Under the pieces are notes generated by a model. It worked only from the letters and a program-made list of their open reading frames with translations. It was not told the origin of the DNA and did not search any database. Shown piece after piece: positions 50,851 to 60,374 of a stretch of DNA of 64,000 nt. Source of the DNA: Paenibacillus sp. JNUCC32. GTDB taxonomy: Bacteria > Bacillota > Bacilli > Paenibacillales > Paenibacillaceae. The number at the start of each line of letters is the position of its first letter. Within the stretch, counting starts at the first letter, position 1. The stretch covers positions 3,410,001 to 3,474,000 of the forward strand of contig NZ_CP062260.1 of the NCBI RefSeq assembly GCF_014863545.1, read 5' to 3'. The translations under genes and the position numbers were made by a program.

Positions 50851-52989
50851 CTAATCGTTGTCTTTGCCTTTGCCCTTACCCTTGGCGTTTCCTTCGCTGC
50901 CGTTATCCCAGTGATAAGCAGCATCATCTTCCTCATTCGAACCGTCCTCGCCATTTCCCTCATCCGGGTTGGAGTCCACCGGTACATCAGGCTGCTCAGG
51001 CGGCTGCTCAAAGGTCGGCTGCGGCACGGTTCCGTTCTTGACGTCGGTGTAGCTTACGCTGTACGTATCCACCTGGCGGCCGTCACGGAATATCATGACC
51101 GTCGCGTGTTTGTCGGGAGCAAGCAGCAGCTTAACGGGTACCATTTCGGAAGTCGTAATGGTCTTGTTTACGGCTTCCTGGTTGTCTCCCAGCGCGTCGC
51201 TGAAGACCACCCGGATTTTGCTTTCTTGTCCTTCGGCGCTCGGCGACACCGGTACGCTGTAATTATACTCGAGCGCGTCCGAAGGATAGCCGGAGCTGAC
51301 GAACAGCGTGATATCGGAGCCTGGTGCAACTTGTTGATTGGCCTCATGCGGCCATTGCTCTATTACGATGCCTTTTTTCACTTCAAAACTAGATCTCTCT
51401 TTGATTGCTGCAATCTTAAAGCCATTTGACTCCAAAATATTGACGGCATTCTCCTGCTCTAAGCCAACCACGCCCGGCATAGGGACCAAATTCTTGCCCT
51501 CGCTCACCGTTACGCTGATTACTTCAGTTTCTGGATCGATTTTTGTACTGGCTTCCGGGCTTTGTTTAAAGATCTTGCCCTGAGGTACTTCATCATTTTT
51601 TTCAGACGATGGCTTGATGGAGGTTTCCTTGACTCCAATCTCTTTTAATGCAGCAACTGCCTCATCAAACGTCATCCCATTAAGGTCCGGCATTTCCGGG
51701 AGCGGCTTCGCATCCCCGACCGATAACTGAACCGGTGAGCCCTTCTTCAGCATGGTCTCTGGTTCCTTGTCCTGTGCAAACACGACGCCTTCATCCACAT
51801 TCGGTTTATATTCGCGAATGACTTCCTCATTCACCGTCAAACCTTGGGCCTCTAGCTCGCGGATCGCTTCCTCCTCCGTCATGCCTACCACTGGCGGCAC
51901 CTTAACCTCCGGCACCTCCAGCATATTGTTCACATACATGACGACGCCTAACATAAGGCCGAGGAATAAGAGTACAGAGCCGATAATGATGGTCGGCTTG
52001 ACCCACTTTTTCTTCGGCTTGCCGGTTGGCTTTTCCTCAAACTCATCGTCATCCGAGTCGTCATCTTGGTCATGATGATGCTGGCTGCTGCGCTGCATCG
52101 TTTTGAGCGCCGGCATGACCAGGGTAGAATCGGCATCGTCCTCGAACTCCATCTTCGGCTCATTGAGGCGCATCGGCATCAAACACGTCTCGAGGTCGTC
52201 CATCATTTCTTCCGCCGACTGGTAACGCTCCTCCGGATTTTTGCGCATGGACTTCAGGATGATGTTCTCCACGCTTTGAGGAATGAGCGGGTTCACTTCC
52301 CTAGGCTCGTCAAATTCCTCCTGCAGATGCTTCAGTGCAACGCTGATCGGGCTCTCGCCCAGAAAAGGAAGACGGGCCGTGAGCATTTGATATAATACGA
52401 TACCAAGTGAATATAAATCCGATTTCTCCCCCGTCACGACGCCCTTGGCGTGCTCCGGCGAGAAATAATGCACAGAACCCACGACGGAGCCTGTCTGCGT
52501 AATGGTTGTCGACGTGACCGCCCTGGCAATGCCAAAGTCGGTTACTTTGACCCTCCCGTTACGGCCAATCAGAATGTTATGCGGTTTAATATCGCGGTGG
52601 ATAATCTGGTTATGATGGGCATGCCCCAATGCATCGCAGATCTGGGTCGCAATCCGTACGGCTTCTTCGACCTGCAGCGGCGCCCGTTCTTTAATGATTT
52701 CATTCAAATTCTGACCTTCGATATATTCCATGACGATGTAATGCACATCTTCCTCTTGGCCCACATCGTAGATGCTGACCACGTTGGAATGCGACAATGA
52801 AGCCGCCGATTGTGCCTCACGCCGGAAACGGCGAATAAATTCCTCGTCGTGCACAAACTGCTGGCGCAGCACTTTGATCGCTACGTTCCGGTTCAGCAAA
52901 ATATCCTGAGCCTTGTAGACCAGCGCCATGCCGCCGCCGCCGATGCGTTCAATAATCTTATAACGACCAGCCAATTCATGTCCGATCAT
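50851..52989 (-). CDS. prkC: Serine/threonine protein kinase PrkC with PASTA domains
   Basis: A 712-residue membrane kinase. The kinase (about 9-265) has the glycine loop IGGGGMALVYKA, catalytic IIHRDIKPHNIL and TDFGIAR. A Asp/Glu/His-rich linker follows, then a single membrane segment (about 335-358) and three extracellular PASTA repeats (VPPVVGMTEEEAI, MPDLNGMTFDEAV, MPGVVGLEQENAV) that bind muropeptides. The tail is acidic and ends in KGKGKGKD. It governs cell wall metabolism and spore germination. ATG 52989 has AAAGGGG 8 bases upstream; it overlaps the prpC stop. Confidence 0.95.
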   Translation of the reverse strand: MIGHELAGRYKIIERIGGGGMALVYKAQDILLNRNVAIKVLRQQFVHDEEFIRRFRREAQSAASLSHSNVVSIYDVGQEEDVHYIVMEYIEGQNLNEIIKERAPLQVEEAVRIATQICDALGHAHHNQIIHRDIKPHNILIGRNGRVKVTDFGIARAVTSTTITQTGSVVGSVHYFSPEHAKGVVTGEKSDLYSLGIVLYQMLTARLPFLGESPISVALKHLQEEFDEPREVNPLIPQSVENIILKSMRKNPEERYQSAEEMMDDLETCLMPMRLNEPKMEFEDDADSTLVMPALKTMQRSSQHHHDQDDDSDDDEFEEKPTGKPKKKWVKPTIIIGSVLLFLGLMLGVVMYVNNMLEVPEVKVPPVVGMTEEEAIRELEAQGLTVNEEVIREYKPNVDEGVVFAQDKEPETMLKKGSPVQLSVGDAKPLPEMPDLNGMTFDEAVAALKEIGVKETSIKPSSEKNDEVPQGKIFKQSPEASTKIDPETEVISVTVSEGKNLVPMPGVVGLEQENAVNILESNGFKIAAIKERSSFEVKKGIVIEQWPHEANQQVAPGSDITLFVSSGYPSDALEYNYSVPVSPSAEGQESKIRVVFSDALGDNQEAVNKTITTSEMVPVKLLLAPDKHATVMIFRDGRQVDTYSVSYTDVKNGTVPQPTFEQPPEQPDVPVDSNPDEGNGEDGSNEEDDAAYHWDNGSEGNAKGKGKGKDND

Positions 52990-53762
52990 GAATCCCACCC
53001 CTTTATACGTTGCCCGACAACCTCTTCTTGATGTTCAAACATTGCGACTGTGATGTTGTCCTCACCGCCAGCGAGAAGTGCCAGTTGAAGCAGGCGATCC
53101 GCTCTTTCTTCCAGAGGAAGGTCAAGTGAACCGGAAATTTGTCCGATCAGCTCGCGGCTGACCCGGTTGCTGAGTCCGTCACTGCATAGCAGCAGCACTT
53201 CGCCTTCCCCGAGCGTAACCGGCGTAAGCTCAACCGTCACGTCCACATCCGTTCCAAGTGCCCGGCTTAATACGTTTTTCCGGGGATGGGTTTCCAGTTG
53301 ATCTTCCGTAATCTGACCGCTCTTAAAAAGCTCATTAACCAATGTGTGATCATCCGTGAGCCGAATGACTTGTCCGGGAACGACTTTGTAAGCCCGGCTG
53401 TCCCCGATATGACCGATATAACCTTCGGAGCCTCGCAGCAGCACCGCTACGATCGTCGTGCCCATATTGTGAAGCCGCTCATCTGCCGAGGCTTCCTGAT
53501 AGATAACTGCATTGGCGTGCAATATGGCATCGCCAAGCGCAGCCCGAACGCCGTCCATGGACATGTCCTGCTCCAAAGAGGACAAATCCGCGGCCACGGT
53601 ATCTACCGCAAGCCTGCTGGCGGTGTCGCCCGCAAGGTGGCCGCCCATGCCGTCGGCAACCACACCCAAGGTATAGCCATGCTCCAATGTGCTAACAAAT
53701 ACCGAATCTTCATTAACAGGACGAACGCGTCCCACATGGCTTACATGAACCGTCTTGATCAA
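52986..53762 (-). CDS. prpC: PP2C-type protein phosphatase PrpC
   Basis: A 258-residue Mn-dependent phosphatase with the PP2C motifs GRVRPVNEDSVFV, VVADGMGGHLAGD, IGHIGDSRAY, LCSDGLSNRV and GGEDNITVAMF. It reverses PrkC phosphorylation. The genes overlap by 4 bases, and kinase and phosphatase are co-made. It lies 6 bases after rlmN. Confidence 0.96.
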   Translation of the reverse strand: MIKTVHVSHVGRVRPVNEDSVFVSTLEHGYTLGVVADGMGGHLAGDTASRLAVDTVAADLSSLEQDMSMDGVRAALGDAILHANAVIYQEASADERLHNMGTTIVAVLLRGSEGYIGHIGDSRAYKVVPGQVIRLTDDHTLVNELFKSGQITEDQLETHPRKNVLSRALGTDVDVTVELTPVTLGEGEVLLLCSDGLSNRVSRELIGQISGSLDLPLEERADRLLQLALLAGGEDNITVAMFEHQEEVVGQRIKGWDS

Positions 53763-53768
53763 ATCTTC

Positions 53769-54809
53769 TCACCTCAACTCCATATGCTTGGCCCGCAGCT
53801 GGCCGCAAGCGGCAGCGATATCATGGCCTTGTTCACGACGGATGGTCACATTGACCCCCTTGTCTGCTAACGCACGTTGAAATTTGAAAATATCGTTACG
53901 CGATGTGCGAACATATTTCCGTTCCGGCACATGGTTAACCGGAATCAGATTGACGAAGCAGTTCATATCCTTGATGACGTCAGCAAGCTCTTCGGCATGC
54001 TCCACCTGATCGTTCACCCCGCCGATCAAGGCGTATTCAAACGTAATGCGGCGTCCGGTTTTAGCCTGGTAATAACGAAGCGATTCAATCACGTCGTCAA
54101 ACGGGAACCGGCGGTTCACGGGCATCAGCTTGGAACGCAGCTTATCGTTCGGCGCATGAATGGAGATGGCCAGATTAATCTGGGTATCCTCTTCGGTGAA
54201 TTTATAGATGTTAGGCACAATGCCGCTCGTGGATACGGTAATGTGGCGTTGGCCGATATTCAATCCTTTTTCATGGATCATCGTGCGCAGGAATTTCATG
54301 GTCGCCTCATAGTTCTCAAACGGTTCGCCTGAACCCATGATCACTATGCTGCTGACGCGTTCTCCCGTTTTATCGAGAATCTTCTGTGCCTGAACCACCT
54401 GGGCAACAATTTCGCCGGAGGTCAGGTTTCGCTTCAAGCCTCCCAGCGTGGATGCGCAGAAGGTACATCCGATACGGCAGCCGACCTGCGTCGTAACGCA
54501 GATGCTGTTGCCGTAGTTATGCCGCATGATGACGGTCTCGATGGCATGGTCATCATGAAGGCCGAACAGAAACTTGACCGTTCCGTCCTTGGATTCCAGC
54601 TTGGTGATCTCCGTCAGGGTCACGAAGCTGAATTCCTGCTCCAGCTTGGCCCGAAGCTCTTTGGACAGATTCGTCATTTCCGCGAAGTCGTTCACCCGCT
54701 TCACGTACAGCCAGTCATAAATCTGGGTTCCCCGAAACGCGGGCTCCCCGTTCTCTTGAGCCCAGGCTTGAAGCTCTTCCAGTGAATAATCATATATAAA
54801 AGGTTTCAT
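53769..54809 (-). CDS. rlmN: Dual-specificity 23S rRNA/tRNA adenine-C2 methyltransferase RlmN
   Basis: A 346-residue radical SAM enzyme that methylates C2 of A2503 in 23S rRNA and A37 in some tRNAs. The cluster motif is CRIGCTFC (CX3CX2C). [16 protein letters not shown] is the SAM-binding region. ATG 54809 has AGGTG 8 bases upstream; the GTG at 54818 is less likely. The order rsmB-rlmN-prpC matches Bacillus, but a small terminator lies before it. Confidence 0.95.
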   Translation of the reverse strand: MKPFIYDYSLEELQAWAQENGEPAFRGTQIYDWLYVKRVNDFAEMTNLSKELRAKLEQEFSFVTLTEITKLESKDGTVKFLFGLHDDHAIETVIMRHNYGNSICVTTQVGCRIGCTFCASTLGGLKRNLTSGEIVAQVVQAQKILDKTGERVSSIVIMGSGEPFENYEATMKFLRTMIHEKGLNIGQRHITVSTSGIVPNIYKFTEEDTQINLAISIHAPNDKLRSKLMPVNRRFPFDDVIESLRYYQAKTGRRITFEYALIGGVNDQVEHAEELADVIKDMNCFVNLIPVNHVPERKYVRTSRNDIFKFQRALADKGVNVTIRREQGHDIAAACGQLRAKHMELR

Positions 54810-54929
54810 TCTCACCACACCTGTCTAGTTTAAAGGATGTCCGGCCAGCATTCTTCCGAACGCTCCCTATTTCATTCATATGCATCTCTTTTTTCATTCT
54901 TCCTATTCTAACATAAATAAAAGAGACGG

Positions 54930-54960
54930 TAAAAGAGGAAAACCCGCCGGCATAGGCGGG
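54930..54960 (-). terminator. Weak terminator between rsmB and rlmN
   Basis: On the minus strand CCCGCC and GGCGGG (54943-54960) form a short GC-rich stem followed by TTTTCCTCTTTT. Possibly an attenuator within the operon. Confidence 0.6.
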
Positions 54961-54990
54961 ATACGACTATAGTCATGGCGGCAAGCGCCC

Positions 54991-56373
54991 TTAAGAGGAA
55001 CGTCTGCCGAGTCTGGCAATGTAAAAGCCGTCGCTGTGATAGTGCTGGGGCAGGATTTGAATGCCGCCGCCTCGCGCAAGCGAATTCTCGCCCAGCCGGC
55101 TTAAGGCTCCAAAGCCGTCTTCAGCAATGGCGAATTCGGAATGGCCTTCCAGAAAAGCAGATACCACGCCTTCATTCTCCATCGGTTCAATCGTGCACGT
55201 GCTGTATACCAAGATCCCTCCGGGACGCAGCAAGGTCGAGACCGACTCCAGCAGCCTGAGCTGCAGCGCCGCAATCTCATGGATGTCCTCCTGGGACTTG
55301 CCCCACTTCAGATCCGGCTTGCGCCGGATCACGCCAAGGCCGGAGCAGGGAGCATCCAGCAAAATTCGGTCGAAAGACGCAGGCTCGAAGCGGTCTGCCA
55401 AATCCAGCGCATCCCCCGTCACGATCGAAATGCTGTCCAGTCCCAAACGACTGGCTTGATCCGATATCAGCTTCCCTTTATGGGCATGAATATCGTTGGC
55501 GACGATGCTGCCCTCGTCCTTCATCAGCTCGCCCATATGGGCGCTCTTTCCGCCCGGGGCCGCGCAGCAATCGAGGATGCGCATGCCCGGCTCAGGCTGA
55601 ACGGCCTCGGCCACGAGCATCGAGCTTTCGTCCTGGATCGAGATCATCCCGTCACGATACCAATCGGTCAAGGCCATATTGCCCGCGCCCTTAACGACAA
55701 TCCCGTAGGGACTAACTGACGATGGGGAAGCATCCAGGCCATGGCTGCCCATTAATTTCAGCATGTCATCGCGGCTGATCATCGTGGTGTTCACCCTTAC
55801 GCTGACAGCCGGCGGTTCATTGTTTGCGGCACAGATCGCCTCTGTTGCCTCCGTACCGTACTGGGAAATCCAGCGCTCCACCAGCCACTGCGGATGGGAA
55901 TGCAGAAGGGAAATGCGCTGGGCGTCCGTCATATCCTCCGGAATGGCCAGGGTTTCCTTCTGACGCAGAATATTCCGAAGCACCCCGTTCACCATGCCGG
56001 AGATCCCTTGATGCCCGCGGCGCTTCGCCAGATTAACGGCTTCGCTGACAACCGCATGGTCCGGGATCCGATCCAGGTACACGATCTGATAAAGGCTGAT
56101 GCGAAGCAGCGCCCTTACCCAAGGCTGAAGCTTCCGCACCCCTTTGTTGACAAACTTGTCCAAAAAATAATCAAGCGTGTTCAGCCGCGAGATCGTGCCG
56201 TAGATCAGCTCCGTGGCTAGTCCCGCGTCGCTCTTGGCAAGCGTGGACTTCTGCAGAGCGGAGTTGAGCAGGAGATTGCTGTACGCCCCCTCCTGCTCAA
56301 CCTGAGTCAATACATTCATCGCCAGCTCCCGGGGAGAGTCCAGGCGTCCTTTCGGGCTGCGGTTTCCGCTCAC
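54991..56373 (-). CDS. rsmB: 16S rRNA (cytosine-967-C5) methyltransferase RsmB
   Basis: A 460-residue enzyme: an N-terminal NusB-like RNA-binding domain (LAMNVLTQVEQEGAYSN, YQIVYLDRIPDHAVV) and a C-terminal SAM methyltransferase (ILDCCAAPGGKSAHMGEL, LDAPCSGLGVIRRKPD, YSTCTIEPMENEGVV). The Cys residues in APCSG and STCT are the catalytic pair. It starts at GTG 56373, overlapping the fmt stop by 4 bases. Confidence 0.95.
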   Translation of the reverse strand: MSGNRSPKGRLDSPRELAMNVLTQVEQEGAYSNLLLNSALQKSTLAKSDAGLATELIYGTISRLNTLDYFLDKFVNKGVRKLQPWVRALLRISLYQIVYLDRIPDHAVVSEAVNLAKRRGHQGISGMVNGVLRNILRQKETLAIPEDMTDAQRISLLHSHPQWLVERWISQYGTEATEAICAANNEPPAVSVRVNTTMISRDDMLKLMGSHGLDASPSSVSPYGIVVKGAGNMALTDWYRDGMISIQDESSMLVAEAVQPEPGMRILDCCAAPGGKSAHMGELMKDEGSIVANDIHAHKGKLISDQASRLGLDSISIVTGDALDLADRFEPASFDRILLDAPCSGLGVIRRKPDLKWGKSQEDIHEIAALQLRLLESVSTLLRPGGILVYSTCTIEPMENEGVVSAFLEGHSEFAIAEDGFGALSRLGENSLARGGGIQILPQHYHSDGFYIARLGRRSS

Positions 56374-57311
56374 GACAGCACCGTCCCGGCCGTCAGGCTC
56401 GTCCCGCGGACGAATTGCGCCGCATCCATTGCCTTCTTGCCGCTGGGCTGAACCGTAAGCAGCGTCAGCGTACCGTCGCCTGTTTTCACGACGATCCCTT
56501 TCTCATGCAGCTCAAGCACGGTCCCGGGCTGCGCATCGCCAGATGGCTTCTGGGCGCTGTCCGGCTTAGCCGCTGCCCATACTTTAAACACTTCGCCGTT
56601 CCACAGCGTGAACCCGCCGGAATAAGGAACCAGGCCGCGAATCTGATCGTAGATTTCGCGGGAAGTGCGGCTCCAGTCGATCTTCTCGTCATCCCGGGTC
56701 AGATTCGGAGCATACGTTGCCTTCGAATCATCCTGAGGCTCGGCCTCCACCTTGCCCTTCACGAGCCGCGGCAGCTCCCGCCGAAGCAGCTCCGCTCCGG
56801 CTTGGCTCAGCTTCTCGAACATGGTTCCAGCCGTATCATCGTCTTCAATAGGGACCTCGGTGCGGGCGATCATGTCCCCGGTGTCGAGTCCCTCCGCCAT
56901 ATACATCAGCGTGATGCCCGTGACGGACTCTCCATTGATGATGCTCCGCTGAATCGGCGCTCCTCCCCGATAAGCGGGGAGCAGCGAGCCGTGGACGTTC
57001 AGGCAGCCAAGCGCCGGCATATCCAGCACCGATTTCGGCAGGATTTGGCCGTACGCGGCCGTGACGATCAGATCGGGTTTATATTCGGCCAGTTCGGCCA
57101 CGGCTTCCGGATTCCGCAGTCGCTGCGGCTGCAGGACAGGGATGCCGTGACGAAGGGCGGCTTCCTTGACCGGCGTCGGGGTCAGCACTTTTTTGCGCCC
57201 CTGCGGACGGTCCGGCTGCGTAACGACGGCGGCTATCGTGTATCCTTCGGCAATCAGCATTTCCAGACTGGGTACTGCAAAGGCGGGGGTGCCCATAAAT
57301 ACGATATTCAT
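56370..57311 (-). CDS. fmt: Methionyl-tRNA formyltransferase
   Basis: A 313-residue enzyme that formylates initiator Met-tRNA. MNIVFMGTPAFAVPSLEML, the folate-binding CLNVHGSLLPAYRGGAPIQ with catalytic Asn and His, and TGITLMYMAEGLDTGDM are diagnostic. It overlaps def by 4 bases; the formyl group it adds is removed by that gene's product. Confidence 0.97.
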   Translation of the reverse strand: MNIVFMGTPAFAVPSLEMLIAEGYTIAAVVTQPDRPQGRKKVLTPTPVKEAALRHGIPVLQPQRLRNPEAVAELAEYKPDLIVTAAYGQILPKSVLDMPALGCLNVHGSLLPAYRGGAPIQRSIINGESVTGITLMYMAEGLDTGDMIARTEVPIEDDDTAGTMFEKLSQAGAELLRRELPRLVKGKVEAEPQDDSKATYAPNLTRDDEKIDWSRTSREIYDQIRGLVPYSGGFTLWNGEVFKVWAAAKPDSAQKPSGDAQPGTVLELHEKGIVVKTGDGTLTLLTVQPSGKKAMDAAQFVRGTSLTAGTVLS

Positions 57312-57802
57312 CGGTTCTCCAACTCATTTCTCGGCTGTTCCGGAACGTACTCATACACCCGGTCGGCGATTTCCGTAAACAGCACCCCGTTCAAATGATC
57401 GATTTCATGCTGAAATGCTCGCGCAAGCAGCCCTGTACCCGTAATGACAAGCTCATTGCCTTCGCGGTCAAGCCCCTTAACCGTTACTTTCTCCGCACGT
57501 CGAACATCCCCGTTCCAGCCTGGAATACTCAGGCAGCCTTCCGGCCCGAATTGCTCGCCCTCGCTCTCCACGATCTCCGGATTGATCATCTTGATCAAGC
57601 CGTGCTCATCGCCCGCATCGATAACAATCAGGCGCTTCAGTATGCCGACCTGCGGCGCGGCCAGCCCGACGCCTTCCGCATCGTACATGGTATCGGCCAT
57701 ATCGTCCAGGAGCTTTTGAACGTTCGGCGTAATTTTAGTAACTTCCTTTGCCTTTTTATGAAGAACCTCATCCGGTTCTTTAACGATAATACGAATCGCC
57801 AT
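57308..57802 (-). CDS. def: Peptide deformylase
   Basis: A 164-residue metalloprotease that removes the N-formyl group from new proteins. All three motifs are present: GVGLAAPQVG, EGCLSIPG with the Cys metal ligand, and QHEIDHLNGVLF with two His ligands and the catalytic Glu. Type 1 by length. 43 bases separate it from priA. Confidence 0.97.
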   Translation of the reverse strand: MAIRIIVKEPDEVLHKKAKEVTKITPNVQKLLDDMADTMYDAEGVGLAAPQVGILKRLIVIDAGDEHGLIKMINPEIVESEGEQFGPEGCLSIPGWNGDVRRAEKVTVKGLDREGNELVITGTGLLARAFQHEIDHLNGVLFTEIADRVYEYVPEQPRNELENR

Positions 57803-57845
57803 GTCTACGACACCATCCTTGTGCTTTTCATCATTATATGCGCTA

Positions 57846-60374
57846 TTACATTAACATTTGCGGATCAACGTCAATACTGATTTGGAGCTTGCCGTCCCGC
57901 GCCGAATCCTGAAGCTTCTCGGCAACCGAACGCACCAGCGAGACAGCATCCATCGTTCCCCGCCATTTTATCATACATTGAAATCTGTATCTATTTTTTA
58001 ACCGCGGAATGGGGGAAGCCACCGGACCCAGGATATCGAGCGCGCTTGCGTCGAACCGGTCCAGGCTTCCGAACCATCCCCGGCGGTCGGATTCGCTTTT
58101 GATGGCGGCGGCAAAATTCTCTGCCAGTCGTACGAGCAGCGGCAGCTGTTCATGCGACAGCGTCACCAGAATCAGCCTGCAGTACGGTGGATAATGGAGC
58201 GCTTTGCGGTGCTTCAGCTCATCCTTGACGAAGGATAAATAATCATGGCTGCTTGCATGAATAATCGAATAATGCTCGGGCGTGTAGGATTGGATGACCA
58301 CTTCACCCGGCAGCTGATGGCGTCCCGCTCTTCCGGCCACCTGGGTCAGCAGCTGAAACGTCTTCTCGGCCGCCCGGAAGTCGGGCAGGTTCAGCGCCGA
58401 ATCGGCCGTAATGACGCCGACCAGGGTGACATCCGGGAAATCCAGGCCTTTGGCGACCATTTGGGTTCCAAGCAGCACGTCGCCCTTTTTATCCCGAAAC
58501 TGCTTCAGCAGCTTCTCGTGGGAGCCCTTCTCGGTCGTCGTGTCCACGTCCATCCGAATGACGCGAATCCCTGGGAACAGCTTGGCCAATTCTTCCTCGA
58601 CACGCTGCGTGCCCGTTCCGAAATAGCGTATATGCTCGCTCCCGCAATCCGGGCAAACCTCCGGCGCCTGTGCGGCGTAACCGCAATAATGGCAGCGCAG
58701 ATTGTTCGATTTCTGATGGTAGGTCAGCGAAATATCGCATTCAGGACAGCCTGCCACATATCCGCAGCTCCGGCACATCACGAAAGTGGAATACCCCCGC
58801 CGATTCAGCAGCAGCACCGTCTGTTCTCCGCGTTCCAGCCGCGCCGAAATCGCGGCATGCAGGGAGCGGCTGAACATGGAGCGATTCCCTTCCCGGAGCT
58901 CCTCCCGCATATCCACGACCTGAACAGCCGGCAGCTGGTTGCCCAGCGCCCGGCTCGGCATCTCCAGCAGATGCGGAGCAAAATCATCCTGAGCCTGCGA
59001 TCTGGCCGCATGGTAGCTTTCAAGCGAAGGCGTTGCCGAGCCCAGAATGACGGCTGCGCCTGTCAGCGAGGCACGGTGAATCGCCACGTCCCTGGCATGG
59101 TACTTCGGCGTTTCTTCCTGCTTATATGAACTTTCATGCTCTTCATCCATAATAATAAGGCCAAGTCGGTCAAACGGCGCAAACACCGCCGATCGTGCTC
59201 CCACGACAACCGAAGCCCGGCCTTCCCTAATTTTGCGCCATTCATCGTAGCGCTCACCATCCGAAAGCCGGCTGTGCATGACGGCCACGCGGTCGCCGAA
59301 GCGGGCTTTGAACCGCTCCACCATTTGGGGTGTGAGCGATATTTCGGGCACCAGGACAATCGCCTGACGCTCCTGATCCATGCAGCGCTGAATGGTCTGC
59401 AGGTAGATCTCGGTCTTGCCGCTGCCCGTTACCCCGTGCAGGAGAAACGCGCCATGCTTGCGTTCATCCAGCTTGCGCACGATGCTCCGGTACACCGCCT
59501 GCTGCTCCGGCGTGAGCGCCAGCGGGGCGCTGGGCGTAAAGTGCCGTCCCCGGTACGGGTCGCGGAACACTTCGACATCCTCAAGGGTAATCAGTCCCTT
59601 GTCGGCCAGCGCCTTCACGGTGCCTGCGGTGACGCCGAGCGTCTGCAGCAGATCCTTCTGCGATATCGGCAGGAAGTCCTCCATCTCTACGATATATTGG
59701 AGCACTTCCTTCTGCCGCTGAGCCTTAGCCGGAAACGAAGCCAGCGCCACATGCGCTTCCTCGCTCGAAACGGCAAGCTCTACCGCTTTCATCGTTTTTT
59801 TCTGCAGTTTGTCCTTGATTTGCTGGAATTCGCTTAACCGCCCCCGGCCGATCAGCGCTTTTACGGTGGCTGCCGCATCCGGAAACGCTCGCGTTAACTG
59901 CTGGAGCGACACCTCGCCTCGCTGACTGACAAACCGGATGATCTCCTGCTCCAATTCGCTTTCCGGGAGGAGCGCGAATAATCCGCCGCTTTCATCCGAC
60001 AAGCCCGCATCCGGCTCGCCAAGGGAAATATACCGCTCGGCTTTTCCCTTCAGCGCCGTTGGCAGCATCGATTGAAGAGCGGATATATAACGGCATGCAT
60101 ACCGCTCTTTCATCCATTCTCCAAGCTCAATCAGCTCAGGCGAGAGCGGAGGCATCACATCGAGGACTTCCTGAATGGGCTTCATTTTGGCCGTATCCAT
60201 CTCGGGCCGGGGATGCAGCGAAACCACGAATCCCTGAAGCGTACGGTGACCGAACGGCACGCCGACCCGGCTGCCTACCTCGACCCATGGCCGGAGCTCC
60301 TCCGGAATCAGATAATCAAACGGACGGTCCGTATCCTTGGACGGCACGTCCACAATCACACGGGCCATTTCCAT
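57846..60374 (-). CDS. priA: Primosomal replication restart helicase PriA
   Basis: An 842-residue superfamily 2 helicase. The N-terminal DNA-binding domain (VIVDVPSKDTDRPFDYLIP), Walker A in LLHGVTGSGKTEIYL, IIMDEEHESSYKQ, and the zinc-binding cysteines CRSCGYVAGCPECD and CHYCG, CPDCGS are seen. It reloads the replisome at repaired forks. The ATG overlaps the coaBC stop (TGATG). Confidence 0.96.
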   Translation of the reverse strand: MEMARVIVDVPSKDTDRPFDYLIPEELRPWVEVGSRVGVPFGHRTLQGFVVSLHPRPEMDTAKMKPIQEVLDVMPPLSPELIELGEWMKERYACRYISALQSMLPTALKGKAERYISLGEPDAGLSDESGGLFALLPESELEQEIIRFVSQRGEVSLQQLTRAFPDAAATVKALIGRGRLSEFQQIKDKLQKKTMKAVELAVSSEEAHVALASFPAKAQRQKEVLQYIVEMEDFLPISQKDLLQTLGVTAGTVKALADKGLITLEDVEVFRDPYRGRHFTPSAPLALTPEQQAVYRSIVRKLDERKHGAFLLHGVTGSGKTEIYLQTIQRCMDQERQAIVLVPEISLTPQMVERFKARFGDRVAVMHSRLSDGERYDEWRKIREGRASVVVGARSAVFAPFDRLGLIIMDEEHESSYKQEETPKYHARDVAIHRASLTGAAVILGSATPSLESYHAARSQAQDDFAPHLLEMPSRALGNQLPAVQVVDMREELREGNRSMFSRSLHAAISARLERGEQTVLLLNRRGYSTFVMCRSCGYVAGCPECDISLTYHQKSNNLRCHYCGYAAQAPEVCPDCGSEHIRYFGTGTQRVEEELAKLFPGIRVIRMDVDTTTEKGSHEKLLKQFRDKKGDVLLGTQMVAKGLDFPDVTLVGVITADSALNLPDFRAAEKTFQLLTQVAGRAGRHQLPGEVVIQSYTPEHYSIIHASSHDYLSFVKDELKHRKALHYPPYCRLILVTLSHEQLPLLVRLAENFAAAIKSESDRRGWFGSLDRFDASALDILGPVASPIPRLKNRYRFQCMIKWRGTMDAVSLVRSVAEKLQDSARDGKLQISIDVDPQMLM